A stretch of DNA of 64,000 nt, taken from Meloidogyne chitwoodi (Eukaryota > Nematoda > Chromadorea > Rhabditida > Meloidogynidae). The stretch spans positions 1,798,001 to 1,862,000 of the forward strand of contig JACZZP010000007.1 of assembly GCA_015183035.1 (NCBI GenBank), read 5' to 3'. The notes below the pieces were generated by a model that saw nothing but the letters and a program-made list of their open reading frames with translations, searched no databases and had not been told where the DNA came from. Shown one piece after another: positions 11,031 through 19,327 of this stretch. A program made the position numbers and the translations under genes. How positions within the stretch are numbered: position 1 is the stretch's first letter; the number at the start of each line of letters is the position of its first letter.

Positions 11031-11471
11031 TCATTTTACAAGTTTATTGCCAAGTCTAGTTACAAATAAATCTGGGTTTTCAAGTTTATCTAACATTTTC
11101 ATGTATTTTTCAAAAGTAAAACCTCGTGTTAAAAAATAAGCTGCAGAAATACAATGATGTCCACATGTTTTAGCGAAGGGAGATTGATAAGGTTTTGAAT
11201 TCTTTGTTATTTTAGAAAAATTTGAAAGAAAAGAATTAATTATACAAAAATTAGAGGGTAGGGCTAAACTATCAAAATACTATGCTTCGTCACCATTTAT
11301 AAAAATTGTTATCCAATGTGATCCTTTTGATCCTTCAGGATCAGTATTGACGATAAATATTGATTTTTTCTGTTCAATTTTTGGAATATGATTACACGGA
11401 AAACATCCCCGGAAAAGATGTTTTGTCATTCTGTTTGAGTTCATTATCCGGGTTATTTGGTGACTGTTCAT
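11031..11471 (-). pseudogene. Adenain-like cysteine protease, broken by an in-frame stop
   Basis: The ATG at 11471 starts MNSHQITRIMN, in the same frame as the larger ORF from 11894. The catalytic histidine sits in GSKGSHWITIF (about 11310), as in adenovirus and Polinton maturation proteases. A TAG at 11280-11282 then interrupts the frame. Beyond it the same frame stays open to TGA at 11031 and holds the acidic residue position (YFDS) and the catalytic cysteine segment KTCGHHC at about 11150. So all three catalytic parts survive but are split by one nonsense codon. This enzyme normally matures the capsid. Alternatives: programmed readthrough or a sequencing error. I favour a recent point mutation because the downstream half shows no further decay. 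Confidence 0.8.
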
Positions 11472-11894
11472 ACCCTCCTTGCCTAAAAATATTTTTAAAA
11501 TTTGTTGAAGTAATTTAATGTATAACCTAAAATCTAATAATTCAATATCTTTAGCTTTCTTTCTTGGAAGTACTACTTTGAGCCAAAGTATTGATCGCAA
11601 TTGAAAAATAATGAGACTTATTACGAATAGAAGATATAATCCTATCATACCCCAACAAAAGATATGTCCATATATATTGTTTTCCCCAGGACTTTCCTTA
11701 CAAAGCTGGAAGGCCGGGAAATTTGGTATATTTATTGGAGTATCAATTGTTGTTGTTGTTGTAGTTAATTGTTTTTGTAGATATTCTGAATATTCGGGTA
11801 AATTGTCATATTTAATTGGACTGTCTGTACTTAATGTTTCAACAAAGGGAGAAAAAATTCTGACAATTAATAATATTATAGCAATTTTATTCAT
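11392..11894 (-). CDS. Signal-peptide membrane protein overlapping the protease
   Basis: The ORF from 11894 begins with a signal peptide (MNKIAIILLIVRIFSPFVE), a Thr-rich lumenal part, and one strong membrane span (about residues 86-108, GLYLLFVISLIIFQL). It reads into the protease frame without a stop. A 44-nt segment at 11483-11526 has perfect intron borders (GTTATA...TTTTTAG). If it is removed, the frame shifts and the protein ends with a hydrophilic tail at a TAA at 11392-11394. I therefore think this is a separate single-pass membrane protein whose spliced 3' exon overlaps the protease start in another frame. If not spliced, the two would form a membrane-anchored protease fusion. The function is unknown; a virion or membrane-interaction role is a guess. 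Confidence 0.5.
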
Positions 11895-11935
11895 TTTTAA
11901 AAAATTTATTTATACAATAACGAGGTTAAATGAGT

Positions 11936-13258
11936 TTATATAGTGGTGTCACTGGCTATTGTTCGATTTTTGTCTAGAATAATTAACGAGTCTGCTTCTC
12001 CCATAGCAACAAGCATGATTCCTCCGTCTGGTACAGGTTGGCTAAATTTAATATTCACGGCGGTTGTTCCATTCTTTATTAAATCAAAAAGTCCTCCTTG
12101 ATCATCTCCACTATTGGTTAAATTAAAGACATAGATGCAGTGAGTACTACCGTACTGTTTTAGAGTAATTCCATTACTTTCTGTAGAATTTGCTAGACCA
12201 AACTCATTCATGTCATTAAATGCTCGGATATATCTACCATTTTCAAAGTCAAAATCATAGGGAGCCTGAGGGTAGCTCCGACCATTGGCAATTACACTAA
12301 TTTCACGGACATTAAAATGCTGGAAATTGAAAGGACTACGTCCAACATTTCCAACATAGTCGGAATTTGCTACCAGACCAAGAGTTATTCTTCGAGGAAT
12401 CTGATCCATAAAGAGATTAGCATTAAACTCATATCTCCCTTGGCTAATGAATAGGGGTTTCATCATTGTCTTTCTTATAGCATAACGAGCTGGCTTGGTA
12501 TCTAATTTTCTTGCAATATCTAGAGCTAGTCCATCCATAAGGTCCATCTTTTTTACATAAAGTTTACAATTGATAACTTCAAAGTGGTAGCGTAAAGGTT
12601 GAGCAATACCGAGAACAGGAGGAGCAATTAAGACGAATTTTGTATCATTTGGTAAAATTTCAATATCTATCTCACATTGATTTATTAGATATAAAGGTTG
12701 ATTAAAAATATCAGCATCAAGTTTTGCAATAAACTGAGCAGTCTTACTCAACGAAAATAAACTTTTTCTTGCATTATATCCGACTCCACCTTCTAAACTT
12801 GTTTCAGGGTCAAAATAATAACCTGCTGCATTGAGATGGGAATTTTTAGCTCCTTGAGAATACGATAATTCATACGATAAATATGTTTTGTAAGCATATA
12901 AGGAATTTGAATTAAAAATTTCGCGCCCATTTATACTAATTTTCATATTATTAATAAAAGTTTGTCCTATAAGTTGAATAGGTGCTACATTATCCGTTGA
13001 TGAAATATTTATTAAATGCCCATTCTCATTCTCTTTTCTAATTCGAAATTCGGTAAAAAGATAACATTTTGTCAAATCAATATAATTTTGACTTGAATGA
13101 ATTTTAAAGTGGTAAGGAGTATCAGTAAGAGGGTTGCTGGGAAGAATTTCAAAAACTTTAGATGAAGATACTGTAACATTTGTAGGGGGAATTTGAAAAA
13201 AATCAAGAGCACTTGTAATTGAATTTATACTTTCACTGTCAATTTTGTGAAAAGCCAT
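11936..13258 (-). CDS. mcp: Major capsid protein (double jelly-roll)
   Basis: Intact 440-residue ORF. Its length, beta-rich character and position between the pX-like gene and the protease match Polinton major capsid proteins. Recognisable features are YHFKIHSSQNYIDLTKCYLF near residue 50 (the typical opening strand region of this family), a central SRGRY-like strip read here as ISQGRYEFNANLFMDQIPRR near 275, and GSTHCIYVFNLT near 370 where the second jelly-roll closes. Trimers of this fold build the icosahedral shell in adenovirus-like and Polinton-like particles. The start codon is 9 nt downstream of the stop of the 13267 gene, so the two may be co-transcribed. No frame damage is seen. Confidence 0.85.
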   Translation of the reverse strand: MAFHKIDSESINSITSALDFFQIPPTNVTVSSSKVFEILPSNPLTDTPYHFKIHSSQNYIDLTKCYLFTEFRIRKENENGHLINISSTDNVAPIQLIGQTFINNMKISINGREIFNSNSLYAYKTYLSYELSYSQGAKNSHLNAAGYYFDPETSLEGGVGYNARKSLFSLSKTAQFIAKLDADIFNQPLYLINQCEIDIEILPNDTKFVLIAPPVLGIAQPLRYHFEVINCKLYVKKMDLMDGLALDIARKLDTKPARYAIRKTMMKPLFISQGRYEFNANLFMDQIPRRITLGLVANSDYVGNVGRSPFNFQHFNVREISVIANGRSYPQAPYDFDFENGRYIRAFNDMNEFGLANSTESNGITLKQYGSTHCIYVFNLTNSGDDQGGLFDLIKNGTTAVNIKFSQPVPDGGIMLVAMGEADSLIILDKNRTIASDTTI

Positions 13259-13266
13259 TATTATTA

Positions 13267-13722
13267 TTAATAAAGTCCAAAGGCGTCCGATCTTAATCTT
13301 TTTTTAAATTTTTTACCAATAAGTGTTTGATATGAGGGTAATGCATGTCTTTTTATACTCTTTTTACGACCTGTTCCAAACTGTTTAGGTAATCCTCCTT
13401 TGTCAAGTACAGTATCTATTCCTTTCTTCCCTTCTTCTCTAAGTGCAGTCTTAATTGATTCTCCTTGATTTACTCTCTCTAATACTCTTTGTCCTGTATT
13501 CAATGCTTCTCCTGCTACAGTAGTACCAGCTTGCTTGATGATTGGTAGGAAGAAACGCCATAGGCCACGCATAACATCACCAATTCCTGCACCTTTTTGG
13601 GAACCATATCCCCTTTGATAAGGTGATGAACCCTTAAAATATTCATCAGAAATACCACTTCCTTTCATAGGAATAAATTCTTCATACCCAACTGTTCTAG
13701 TATCAAAGATTATATGAACCAT
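13267..13722 (-). CDS. pVI/pX-like basic virion protein (151 aa)
   Basis: The glycine-rich N-terminus leads into GIGDVMRGLWRFFLPIIKQ, an amphipathic/hydrophobic helix. Next comes AGTTVAGEALNTGQRVLERV, the pattern seen in Polinton and adintovirus proteins compared to adenovirus pX/pVI. The C-terminal third is basic (RKKSIKRH, KKFKKRLRS). Such proteins are packaged inside the capsid, bind DNA or disrupt membranes, and are often protease substrates; GxGxG-type sequences near residues 20 and 45 (for example MKGSGISD) resemble adenain cleavage sites, though I cannot prove cleavage. It sits immediately upstream of the major capsid gene. Name and role rest on pattern similarity, not an alignment. 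Confidence 0.7.
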   Translation of the reverse strand: MVHIIFDTRTVGYEEFIPMKGSGISDEYFKGSSPYQRGYGSQKGAGIGDVMRGLWRFFLPIIKQAGTTVAGEALNTGQRVLERVNQGESIKTALREEGKKGIDTVLDKGGLPKQFGTGRKKSIKRHALPSYQTLIGKKFKKRLRSDAFGLY

Positions 13723-13772
13723 TTTCTTTTATTCGAAAAAAAAATAAAATGAAATAAAATAATAACAAGAGT

Positions 13773-13781
13773 ATTTATATA
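13773..13781 (-). promoter_or_regulatory. TATA box of the pX-like/capsid pair
   Basis: TATATAAAT on the minus strand, 51-59 nt upstream of the ATG at 13722, in a 79-bp intergenic gap. Confidence 0.55.
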
Positions 13782-13801
13782 GGCAAGGTATCATATGAAA
13801 A

Positions 13802-15217
13802 TTAGAAGTTTATAACTTTTTTAAATATTAATACGATCATTACAGTACCGAATGCAAAAGGTACAAGTCTTCCTCCGTCCATCGTTCTTAACTCTATCTC
13901 AATCTCATTAATTTCTTTTGGAAGCACTCGAATATAGATTGGGGAGTCGTAAATTTTCTCTTGATATTCTCCAGGAGTTCCGGACACAGAGACAACTCTC
14001 AATAGAGAACTTAGAGAATTGCCGACAATCATGTTTTCTGTTAATCCTTTTGAATAAACAGCAAAACTTGAGAATCCTCCCCGTAAATCACTTCCGTATT
14101 TTGCTGTCTCATTGTTCATTACCATCATTGAATTTTCAAAACCTAGTACATAACCAAGTTGGGGAGAGAAAGACAAATATTTTATATAATCATGTGAGAA
14201 TTCCAATTTGAAACGTTTAAAATCATGATGAAAGTATAGAGATATTGAATTAATAATTTGTTTTAAATCTTCAACACTAAATTCAGCTTTACTATTTTTA
14301 TTCTTCTTTCCAAGTAATACATCAAAAACATCTTGTTTTTCACCTTTTTCCCTTCTAGATAACCCCATAACGTCTAACACACTTGGTGTTTGTGTGCTAT
14401 TTTCCTTTCTTTCCTTCTTTAGAGGTGATGGAAGTGAAGGCAAGGTTTGAGTTAGAGTAGAAGGTTTAGGTATTGGAAGTGAAGGTATTTGAATTTGAGA
14501 AGTTGTTTGAATAGAGGGAGAAGTTTTTTGTGATAATGTTTGAGGTGGTGCAGTAGAAGGAGGAGGAGGTGCAGGAAGAGATTTTTGAGGTGTTGATGAT
14601 TTTTGCTGAGGAGGCTTAGGTGTTGAAGTTGGAGGAGTTGGAGGTTTTTGAGTGTTTAAAGTGTTTTGTGGGGATTTTTGGAGATTTGTAGGTGTAGGAG
14701 GTGAAGGTATAGATGATTTTTTTGGTAATTCTTTTTTCTTAGGATCAGCCCAAAGTGGAGGTGAACCAAGTTCTCGAGCTTTTGGAGGAGATGGAAGAGT
14801 TGCTTCTGAAGATTTTATTTCACGTTTTGAACGGTCAGGCCTTAGTGGTGAAATTACGACAGGTTTTTGTACAAATCCTTCATCAAAAGATTTTGCTTCT
14901 AGTGCTCCACTTTGATGTTTCAATGTTGAGATTAAAAAACTTTCCAAATCTTGGGGTTTATTGTGGGAACCTCTTGGAACAGGAACATGAATAACTTGTT
15001 CAATTTTATTATCAGTACAGTGAATATCTATCCATTGTTCATCTAAAGTACCTATTGTCGAGTGCCAAGAATAAGGATATGAAATACTATGCAAACCACA
15101 CACCCAATCACCCGAAAAGTAAATTGGTTTTGGAAGATGAACTCGAAATTTATTAGGTTGATTATCGGGATAATCAGTTGTATTACTTAGTAAACAAACG
15201 TAAAAACTATTTGACAT
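13802..15217 (-). CDS. Minor capsid (penton) candidate with a Pro/Ser/Thr-rich insert
   Basis: 471 residues. The N-terminus has FYVCLLSNTTDYPDNQPNKF, then FRVHLPKPIYFSGDWVCGL and SISYPYSW, the signature of the Polinton single jelly-roll minor capsid family. The conserved part is interrupted at about residues 130-300 by a low-complexity proline/serine/threonine/lysine insert, then resumes with a hydrophilic beta-rich C-terminal half that ends in a short hydrophobic strand. The insert keeps frame through many repeats and is likely a flexible surface or scaffold region. The penton would occupy fivefold vertices. The gene follows the integrase on the same strand with its own TATA box. Identification relies on the N-terminal motif; an alternative is another structural protein of the same block. 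Confidence 0.7.
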   Translation of the reverse strand: MSNSFYVCLLSNTTDYPDNQPNKFRVHLPKPIYFSGDWVCGLHSISYPYSWHSTIGTLDEQWIDIHCTDNKIEQVIHVPVPRGSHNKPQDLESFLISTLKHQSGALEAKSFDEGFVQKPVVISPLRPDRSKREIKSSEATLPSPPKARELGSPPLWADPKKKELPKKSSIPSPPTPTNLQKSPQNTLNTQKPPTPPTSTPKPPQQKSSTPQKSLPAPPPPSTAPPQTLSQKTSPSIQTTSQIQIPSLPIPKPSTLTQTLPSLPSPLKKERKENSTQTPSVLDVMGLSRREKGEKQDVFDVLLGKKNKNSKAEFSVEDLKQIINSISLYFHHDFKRFKLEFSHDYIKYLSFSPQLGYVLGFENSMMVMNNETAKYGSDLRGGFSSFAVYSKGLTENMIVGNSLSSLLRVVSVSGTPGEYQEKIYDSPIYIRVLPKEINEIEIELRTMDGGRLVPFAFGTVMIVLIFKKVINF

Positions 15218-15256
15218 TTTATTACAAAAAATGATACAATAAAATGAATATTTGAG

Positions 15257-15264
15257 CTTTTATA
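15257..15264 (-). promoter_or_regulatory. TATA box overlapping the integrase stop codon
   Basis: TATAAAAG on the minus strand, 40-47 nt upstream of the ATG at 15217. The first three bases after TA form the TAA stop of the integrase (15260-15262), an example of dense packing. Confidence 0.65.
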
Positions 15265-16339
15265 CAAGTTGATTCTCATGAATCCATTCCCTTTCGGGAT
15301 ATCCTATAAATTTTACAAGAACTTCATATGTACCATCTTTTCTCTTTCTTTTTCGATAAATCTTCTCAATTCTGTATTCTGTCTCGGCATCTTTTTTAAC
15401 TCTAGATAACTCTTCGTTGTAAAATGATCCCTTATACTTTTCTCCCTTGGGATCTTTAATTTTGTATCTTGTAGGACGCGATTGGTCTTTGACTTTGTCA
15501 ACTTCAGCTATTACATCACCCCAGTTTGGGATATATCCTTTTTCAAAGCTTGTTTTATTTATGCTCATTCGAACAAAATCACCCTTTTTAAATTTGGGTT
15601 TAGACTTTCTAGTTTTTGTTTTACCATAAATTATCTTCCAAACTTTTTGAGCATTTTTAAAATTTACATCTATAGGTCTCATTCCATGAACTCGACATTT
15701 AGCCTTATTAATTCCTTCCAAAATTTTTGGTAAAATATCAATCCAGTTAAGGTTTTTATAATGTGCAAAGTATCGATATAATCTTTGTTTAATATTTCGA
15801 ATTGCACGTTCTGCAAGTGAAGCCTTGACAATTGAATGAGTGGCCTCAAATTTCTCAATTTCTTCTTTTTCAAAAAATTCTTTTAATTGACGGTTTTTAA
15901 ATTCTAATCCTTTATCAGAAAATATTCTATGTGGTTTCATAGGCATTTGATCAAGTAATTTCTTGAATGCATCAGGCATATCTTCACCTTTCTTAGATTT
16001 GACTGGTACTCCAAAAACTTGTTTAGATAAAACATCGATTCCCAATAATAAATATCTATTTCCTTTATTATGTCTAGATAAGCTTTGGAAATCTGCCAAG
16101 TCTACTTGGACATCTGTCATAAATCCAGCTGCTATTGTTTTACTTCTAGTAAAATGTATTCTCTTGGGACGCATAAGAGTGTAAGTTCGGTGTCCCTCAA
16201 GAAAATCTTGAACTAATTTACGAGGTAAATGTTTATGAGTTTTGCGTGCCTCAAGCCATAATCTATCTACACCAGAAAATGCTGCAGGCGACTCAGGATT
16301 ATTATAGAGATGTTGTAAATGTTTTGTATAATCTTCCAT
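15260..16339 (-). CDS. int: Retroviral-type integrase with C-terminal chromodomain
   Basis: 359 residues. The conserved Polinton opening (NNPESPAAFSGVDRLW, then KRIHFTRSK) is followed by the rve DDE core: first Asp in QVDLADF near residue 80, second in FSDKGLEF near 142, and the catalytic Glu in KASLAERAIRNIK near 173. An SH3-like basic part (KFKKGDFVRM) follows. The last 40 residues are a chromodomain: YRIEKIYRKRKRKDGTYE with VKFIGYPEREW, including the aromatic positions that bind methyl-lysine. The enzyme inserts the element into host DNA, and the chromodomain could steer it to marked chromatin. Catalytic residues and frame are intact. The gene is 12 nt from its upstream neighbour and overlaps the promoter of the next gene. 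Confidence 0.92.
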   Translation of the reverse strand: MEDYTKHLQHLYNNPESPAAFSGVDRLWLEARKTHKHLPRKLVQDFLEGHRTYTLMRPKRIHFTRSKTIAAGFMTDVQVDLADFQSLSRHNKGNRYLLLGIDVLSKQVFGVPVKSKKGEDMPDAFKKLLDQMPMKPHRIFSDKGLEFKNRQLKEFFEKEEIEKFEATHSIVKASLAERAIRNIKQRLYRYFAHYKNLNWIDILPKILEGINKAKCRVHGMRPIDVNFKNAQKVWKIIYGKTKTRKSKPKFKKGDFVRMSINKTSFEKGYIPNWGDVIAEVDKVKDQSRPTRYKIKDPKGEKYKGSFYNEELSRVKKDAETEYRIEKIYRKRKRKDGTYEVLVKFIGYPEREWIHENQLV

Positions 16340-16351
16340 ATTTGAGAAAAT

Positions 16352-17563
16352 TTACCACAATGAGGGTTTAAAATTTTTTGATTTTGCTTCTTTTCTTTTA
16401 GCCTTTATAAGTCTCAACATCCAAGTTCTTCCGGCTTTTTCTGATTGTTTTTTAGTAATAGGCATTCTTTTTCTTTTCTCTTCTCCCTCGGGAGGACCTT
16501 CTCGTTTTCTTTTTATTTTAATACGAGATATAGGAGGTGATGGTGATCTACCATCTTTTGAAATCTTTTGTCTTCTACGTCTATTCTTATTTCTTTCAAT
16601 CTCTTCAGTTCGATGCATTCTTTGTATTTCGGAAGAGTCAAGAGGGACTTTAAGTTTTTGACTTGCTCTCCTTCTCTTTAATAAATCTTTTTTCTTTTTT
16701 TGAATTAGTGAAAGATCTTTTTGACTAGGAATTATTTCTTGTGGCTCATCTTCGGGCTCAATATTTGGATCTAAGAACTTTCTTCTCCTCAAATCATCAA
16801 TTTCTTCAGCTTGTTTGGTTCTCTTAGTACTTTGACGAGATATCGGAGGTGAAGGTGATCTACCACTTTTTAAAACCTTTTGTCTTCTACGTCTATTATT
16901 ATTTTCAATCTCTTCAGCTTGTTGGGAACTCATAGATATAGGAGGTGAAGTTATATTTTGAGTCTCAATTATAGGAGTTTGTTCAATTATGGAGGTTGTC
17001 GAGACTCTTTTCTTTTGTTTTTTATTTTTCAAAATTGGGATCTTAGATTCTTTTATTTCCTTTTTTATTTTTATTTTCTTTGACTCTTTTCCTTTTTGTT
17101 GAATAATCTTTCGTTTAGAAGGCTGTCTTGGGGTTGATATTTGTCTACTTGTTGTAGGTATTGAAGAGGGAGTAGAGTATACAGAGGGAGTTGGTACAAT
17201 GTTATATGCTTTATTAGGTGGTTCTCTAGGGTAAGAAGAGAATGAAACATCATCACTCATCCATATATCATCTTCATTTTCACCTATATTTGTAGTAGGT
17301 CTAATAGGGTCGTTATTCATTAAAGCTCCTTTTGGGGATGCGACCATTTCAACTCGAACAGGACGGTTTTGTTGTTCGTTACGTAGATGTAAGTAACGTC
17401 TTAATTCTTGGTTATAATTAATATTTTTTGCACTTGGATGTTCTCTAACTCTACGAGTTTTATCAAGTGTTTTTCGAACATCATCAAGATTTGGTTCACC
17501 CGTATCAAAAGTTGTAAGACCGCGATAAATTTCTTGGGGTACAAGGATAAATTTGTTTGCCAT
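16352..17563 (-). CDS. Conserved Polinton accessory protein with long basic tail
   Basis: 403 residues. The first ~85 are the conserved part: FILVPQEIYRGL, a Gly/Glu/Pro/Asn step, then NINYNQELRRYLHLRNEQ and RPVRVEM. This N-terminal module recurs next to capsid genes in many animal Polintons, where its job is not established. The remaining 300 residues are low-complexity, rich in Arg, Lys, Ser and Pro, with duplicated blocks such as KSGRSPSPPISR and KDGRSPSPPISR, each preceded by NRRRRQK. This tail looks like an internal tandem duplication and would bind nucleic acid. It is probably a structural or genome-condensing protein; no enzyme motif is present. Confidence 0.7.
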   Translation of the reverse strand: MANKFILVPQEIYRGLTTFDTGEPNLDDVRKTLDKTRRVREHPSAKNINYNQELRRYLHLRNEQQNRPVRVEMVASPKGALMNNDPIRPTTNIGENEDDIWMSDDVSFSSYPREPPNKAYNIVPTPSVYSTPSSIPTTSRQISTPRQPSKRKIIQQKGKESKKIKIKKEIKESKIPILKNKKQKKRVSTTSIIEQTPIIETQNITSPPISMSSQQAEEIENNNRRRRQKVLKSGRSPSPPISRQSTKRTKQAEEIDDLRRRKFLDPNIEPEDEPQEIIPSQKDLSLIQKKKKDLLKRRRASQKLKVPLDSSEIQRMHRTEEIERNKNRRRRQKISKDGRSPSPPISRIKIKRKREGPPEGEEKRKRMPITKKQSEKAGRTWMLRLIKAKRKEAKSKNFKPSLW

Positions 17564-17590
17564 ATTTTTGTAAAATGTAAATTATTTGAA

Positions 17591-17932
17591 TTAATTTGCG
17601 CTTTTTATAGACCGTGCCAGTTCAATAAGAATGGGGGTAAGAAGTGCCGCAAATACTCCAACACCACTTCCTTTCTGTATTATGTGTTTTGCTCCTCTTT
17701 CACTTCTAGCTCTACTTACACTTCGAACAAAGCAGGCATATGGCATTAAACGTTTCTTTTGACGAGATGTTAGTTGAAAACGAGATTTTACAATATTAAG
17801 ACAAATTTCAACAAGTGCTAAAAGCTGTGATGGACTAGCAAATCGTAAAATACGCTGAATTTTTCTTAAAGATTTTGTATGACATAGAATATTTAAAAAA
17901 TTAGCATTCTCATTAACTAATTGACTGACCAT
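17591..17932 (-). CDS. Small conserved Polinton protein (113 aa)
   Basis: Start placed at the ATG at 17932, one base after the ATPase stop (17934-17936); the longer frame begins at a GTG, not a normal eukaryotic start. The pattern of a helical N-terminus, a leucine/cysteine step (LLALVEICLNI), LTSRQKKRLMPY, then IRK/VRS-like basic residues, QKGSGVGVF and a hydrophobic C-terminus (ALLTPILIELA) is a recurrent small gene next to the ATPase in animal Polintons. The C-terminal part could be a membrane-active or capsid-associated helix. Its function is unknown in the family as far as I know. The very tight junction with the ATPase suggests one transcript or overlapping promoters. Confidence 0.65.
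   Translation of the reverse strand: MVSQLVNENANFLNILCHTKSLRKIQRILRFASPSQLLALVEICLNIVKSRFQLTSRQKKRLMPYACFVRSVSRARSERGAKHIIQKGSGVGVFAALLTPILIELARSIKSAN
17601..17609 (-). promoter_or_regulatory. TATA box inside the end of the upstream gene
   Basis: TATAAAAAG on the minus strand, 38-46 nt upstream of the ATG at 17563. It lies within the last codons of the 17591 gene. Confidence 0.55.
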
Positions 17933-17933
17933 T

Positions 17934-18590
17934 TTAAATTCCACTTTTTGGAGTAAAGACTACCCTTTCTTCATCTTCCTTAAATATCCCCGTCCTCAGT
18001 CGTAAACTAGGTTCAGATGAAGCATGCATATCGATTAATAGATATCCGTAGGGTTGGTTAGTAGCTTGTCTGTAAGAATCAAGGAAATAATCTAGTTTTC
18101 CAGGAAAAAGTTGTACGCCTATATTTCTTATTGCAAGAGCAGAATTTGGAGACCGCATTAAAATAATATATTGGGCATTTTGTCGGGCGACTTTAATTTT
18201 TTTATCGAATAAATTTTGTGTAACAAAAATAACACCAAAGTTTTGATGATGTGATTTTTTAGTAAAAAGTTCAGACAAATATTTTTCATCAATTGAAAGT
18301 AATAAATCATCAAGAATTAAGAGAAAGGGTTTTGGGAGAGTTTTTAATAAATCTTCATTAGGTACACCGACAAAGACATTAACTCCGGATTTTTGAAGTA
18401 ATGGAACAATATTACTCATTTCCCCGAAACAGTAAAGTATACTCTTTGGTTTGGGTTCAATTAACTCTGCTGCTTCAGAAATAAATTTTAAAAGAAATGT
18501 ACTCTTTCCACTAGAACTAGGACCCGATACAATCATACCAAAAGGCAATTTAAATTTTAAATCTTTATTTGAAAATGTTAATGCTTCCAT
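17934..18590 (-). CDS. Genome-packaging ATPase (FtsK/HerA family)
   Basis: 218 residues, the normal size for Polinton packaging ATPases. Walker A is IVSGPSSSGKSTFLLKF near residues 21-35. Walker B is PFLLILDDLLL near 88, with paired acidic residues. Downstream, FGVIFVTQNLFDK near 119 provides the Gln sensor typical of the A32/HerA group. It would drive DNA into preformed capsids. All motifs are intact. It is preceded by its own TATA box in the 46-bp gap to the 18637 gene and followed after one base by the next gene. Confidence 0.9.
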   Translation of the reverse strand: MEALTFSNKDLKFKLPFGMIVSGPSSSGKSTFLLKFISEAAELIEPKPKSILYCFGEMSNIVPLLQKSGVNVFVGVPNEDLLKTLPKPFLLILDDLLLSIDEKYLSELFTKKSHHQNFGVIFVTQNLFDKKIKVARQNAQYIILMRSPNSALAIRNIGVQLFPGKLDYFLDSYRQATNQPYGYLLIDMHASSEPSLRLRTGIFKEDEERVVFTPKSGI

Positions 18591-18621
18591 GCTTGAATAT
18601 TATTTAATGGAATTAATTTAG

Positions 18622-18629
18622 TTTATATA
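18622..18629 (-). promoter_or_regulatory. TATA box of the ATPase gene
   Basis: TATATAAA on the minus strand, 32-39 nt upstream of the ATG at 18590. It lies immediately after the stop of the preceding gene. Confidence 0.6.
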
Positions 18630-18636
18630 CGAAAAT

Positions 18637-19263
18637 TCAAAGAGGTGGTTGTAATTCTTCTTCGTTCTTATTTTCTGGGATTCCCATTGTAACAGTTTGC
18701 ATAGAATCAAAAAAATCCAAAAGAACTGTATTGTCTTCATTAGATGTATCAATTATTTCATTAATTGGTGTAGAGACCAAGGGTGGTTCTATCAATTTTT
18801 CTTGAAGAGGTGCAATTGGTGGCGGGGGTGGTGGTGGAGGTAATTGACTTTCAGATTTTCGCTTGCTCGAATTTTGGACAGGGCATACATTTTGTGACCC
18901 ATATGGAATATTCAAAACGCGGCCTTTGTTTTTAATCTTAAATTTAAATTTCATTTTAATTTTATTACAAATGACCTTGAAGAAACAATGTCCTGGCAAA
19001 TCATAAATAAAGTCAAAAGGTACAAAGCGAGGGGTTGAGAATCGGGTACAGTAGATAGTTACTCCTTCTTTTGTCACGATAAAATCAAGCTCTATCTCTG
19101 TACTCTTACATTCCCGGCATCTACCACCATTCTCAAAAGGAATAAAACGGGGAGTAGAAATTCTTTCACTAGTTAGTGTAATACCGTTTGTTGTAAAATT
19201 GAATTCAACCTCGGGTAATATCTGAGTCATCAAAGACTCTTTATTATTAATATTAATTGCCAT
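18637..19263 (-). CDS. Unrecognised protein with an internal STPRF repeat
   Basis: I use the ATG at 19263 (MAININNKES). The longer frame starts at 19335 inside the GAAGCCAAGCCA array and runs through the TATA box at 19319-19326, so it cannot be transcribed from that box. The 208-residue product has two related blocks: GITLTSERISTPRFIPFENG, and GVTIYCTRFSTPRFVPFDF about 45 residues later. Each is followed by a cysteine or a CREC-type pair, suggesting a duplicated beta module. A KR-rich strip, a polyproline run (about 10 P) and an acidic C-terminus follow. No family is recognised. It is the first gene of the morphogenesis block, and its promoter is shared with the divergent 19529 gene, so an early or regulatory role is possible. 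Confidence 0.6.
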   Translation of the reverse strand: MAININNKESLMTQILPEVEFNFTTNGITLTSERISTPRFIPFENGGRCRECKSTEIELDFIVTKEGVTIYCTRFSTPRFVPFDFIYDLPGHCFFKVICNKIKMKFKFKIKNKGRVLNIPYGSQNVCPVQNSSKRKSESQLPPPPPPPPIAPLQEKLIEPPLVSTPINEIIDTSNEDNTVLLDFFDSMQTVTMGIPENKNEEELQPPL

Positions 19264-19318
19264 ATTTTTTTTCAAAAATTTTTTGAGTAAGATTGATTGT
19301 TTACATGAAATTTCGGGG

Positions 19319-19326
19319 TTTATATA
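19319..19326 (-). promoter_or_regulatory. TATA box that decides the start of the 18637 gene
   Basis: TATATAAA on the minus strand, 56-63 nt upstream of the ATG at 19263, immediately next to the GAAGCCAAGCCA array. It lies inside the longer frame and so argues for the downstream start. Confidence 0.6.
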
Positions 19327-19327
19327 T

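Noticed and set aside
17933..17944. Upstream start of the 17591 gene
   Set aside because: It is a GTG within the ATPase stop region; the ATG at 17932 is the first proper start.
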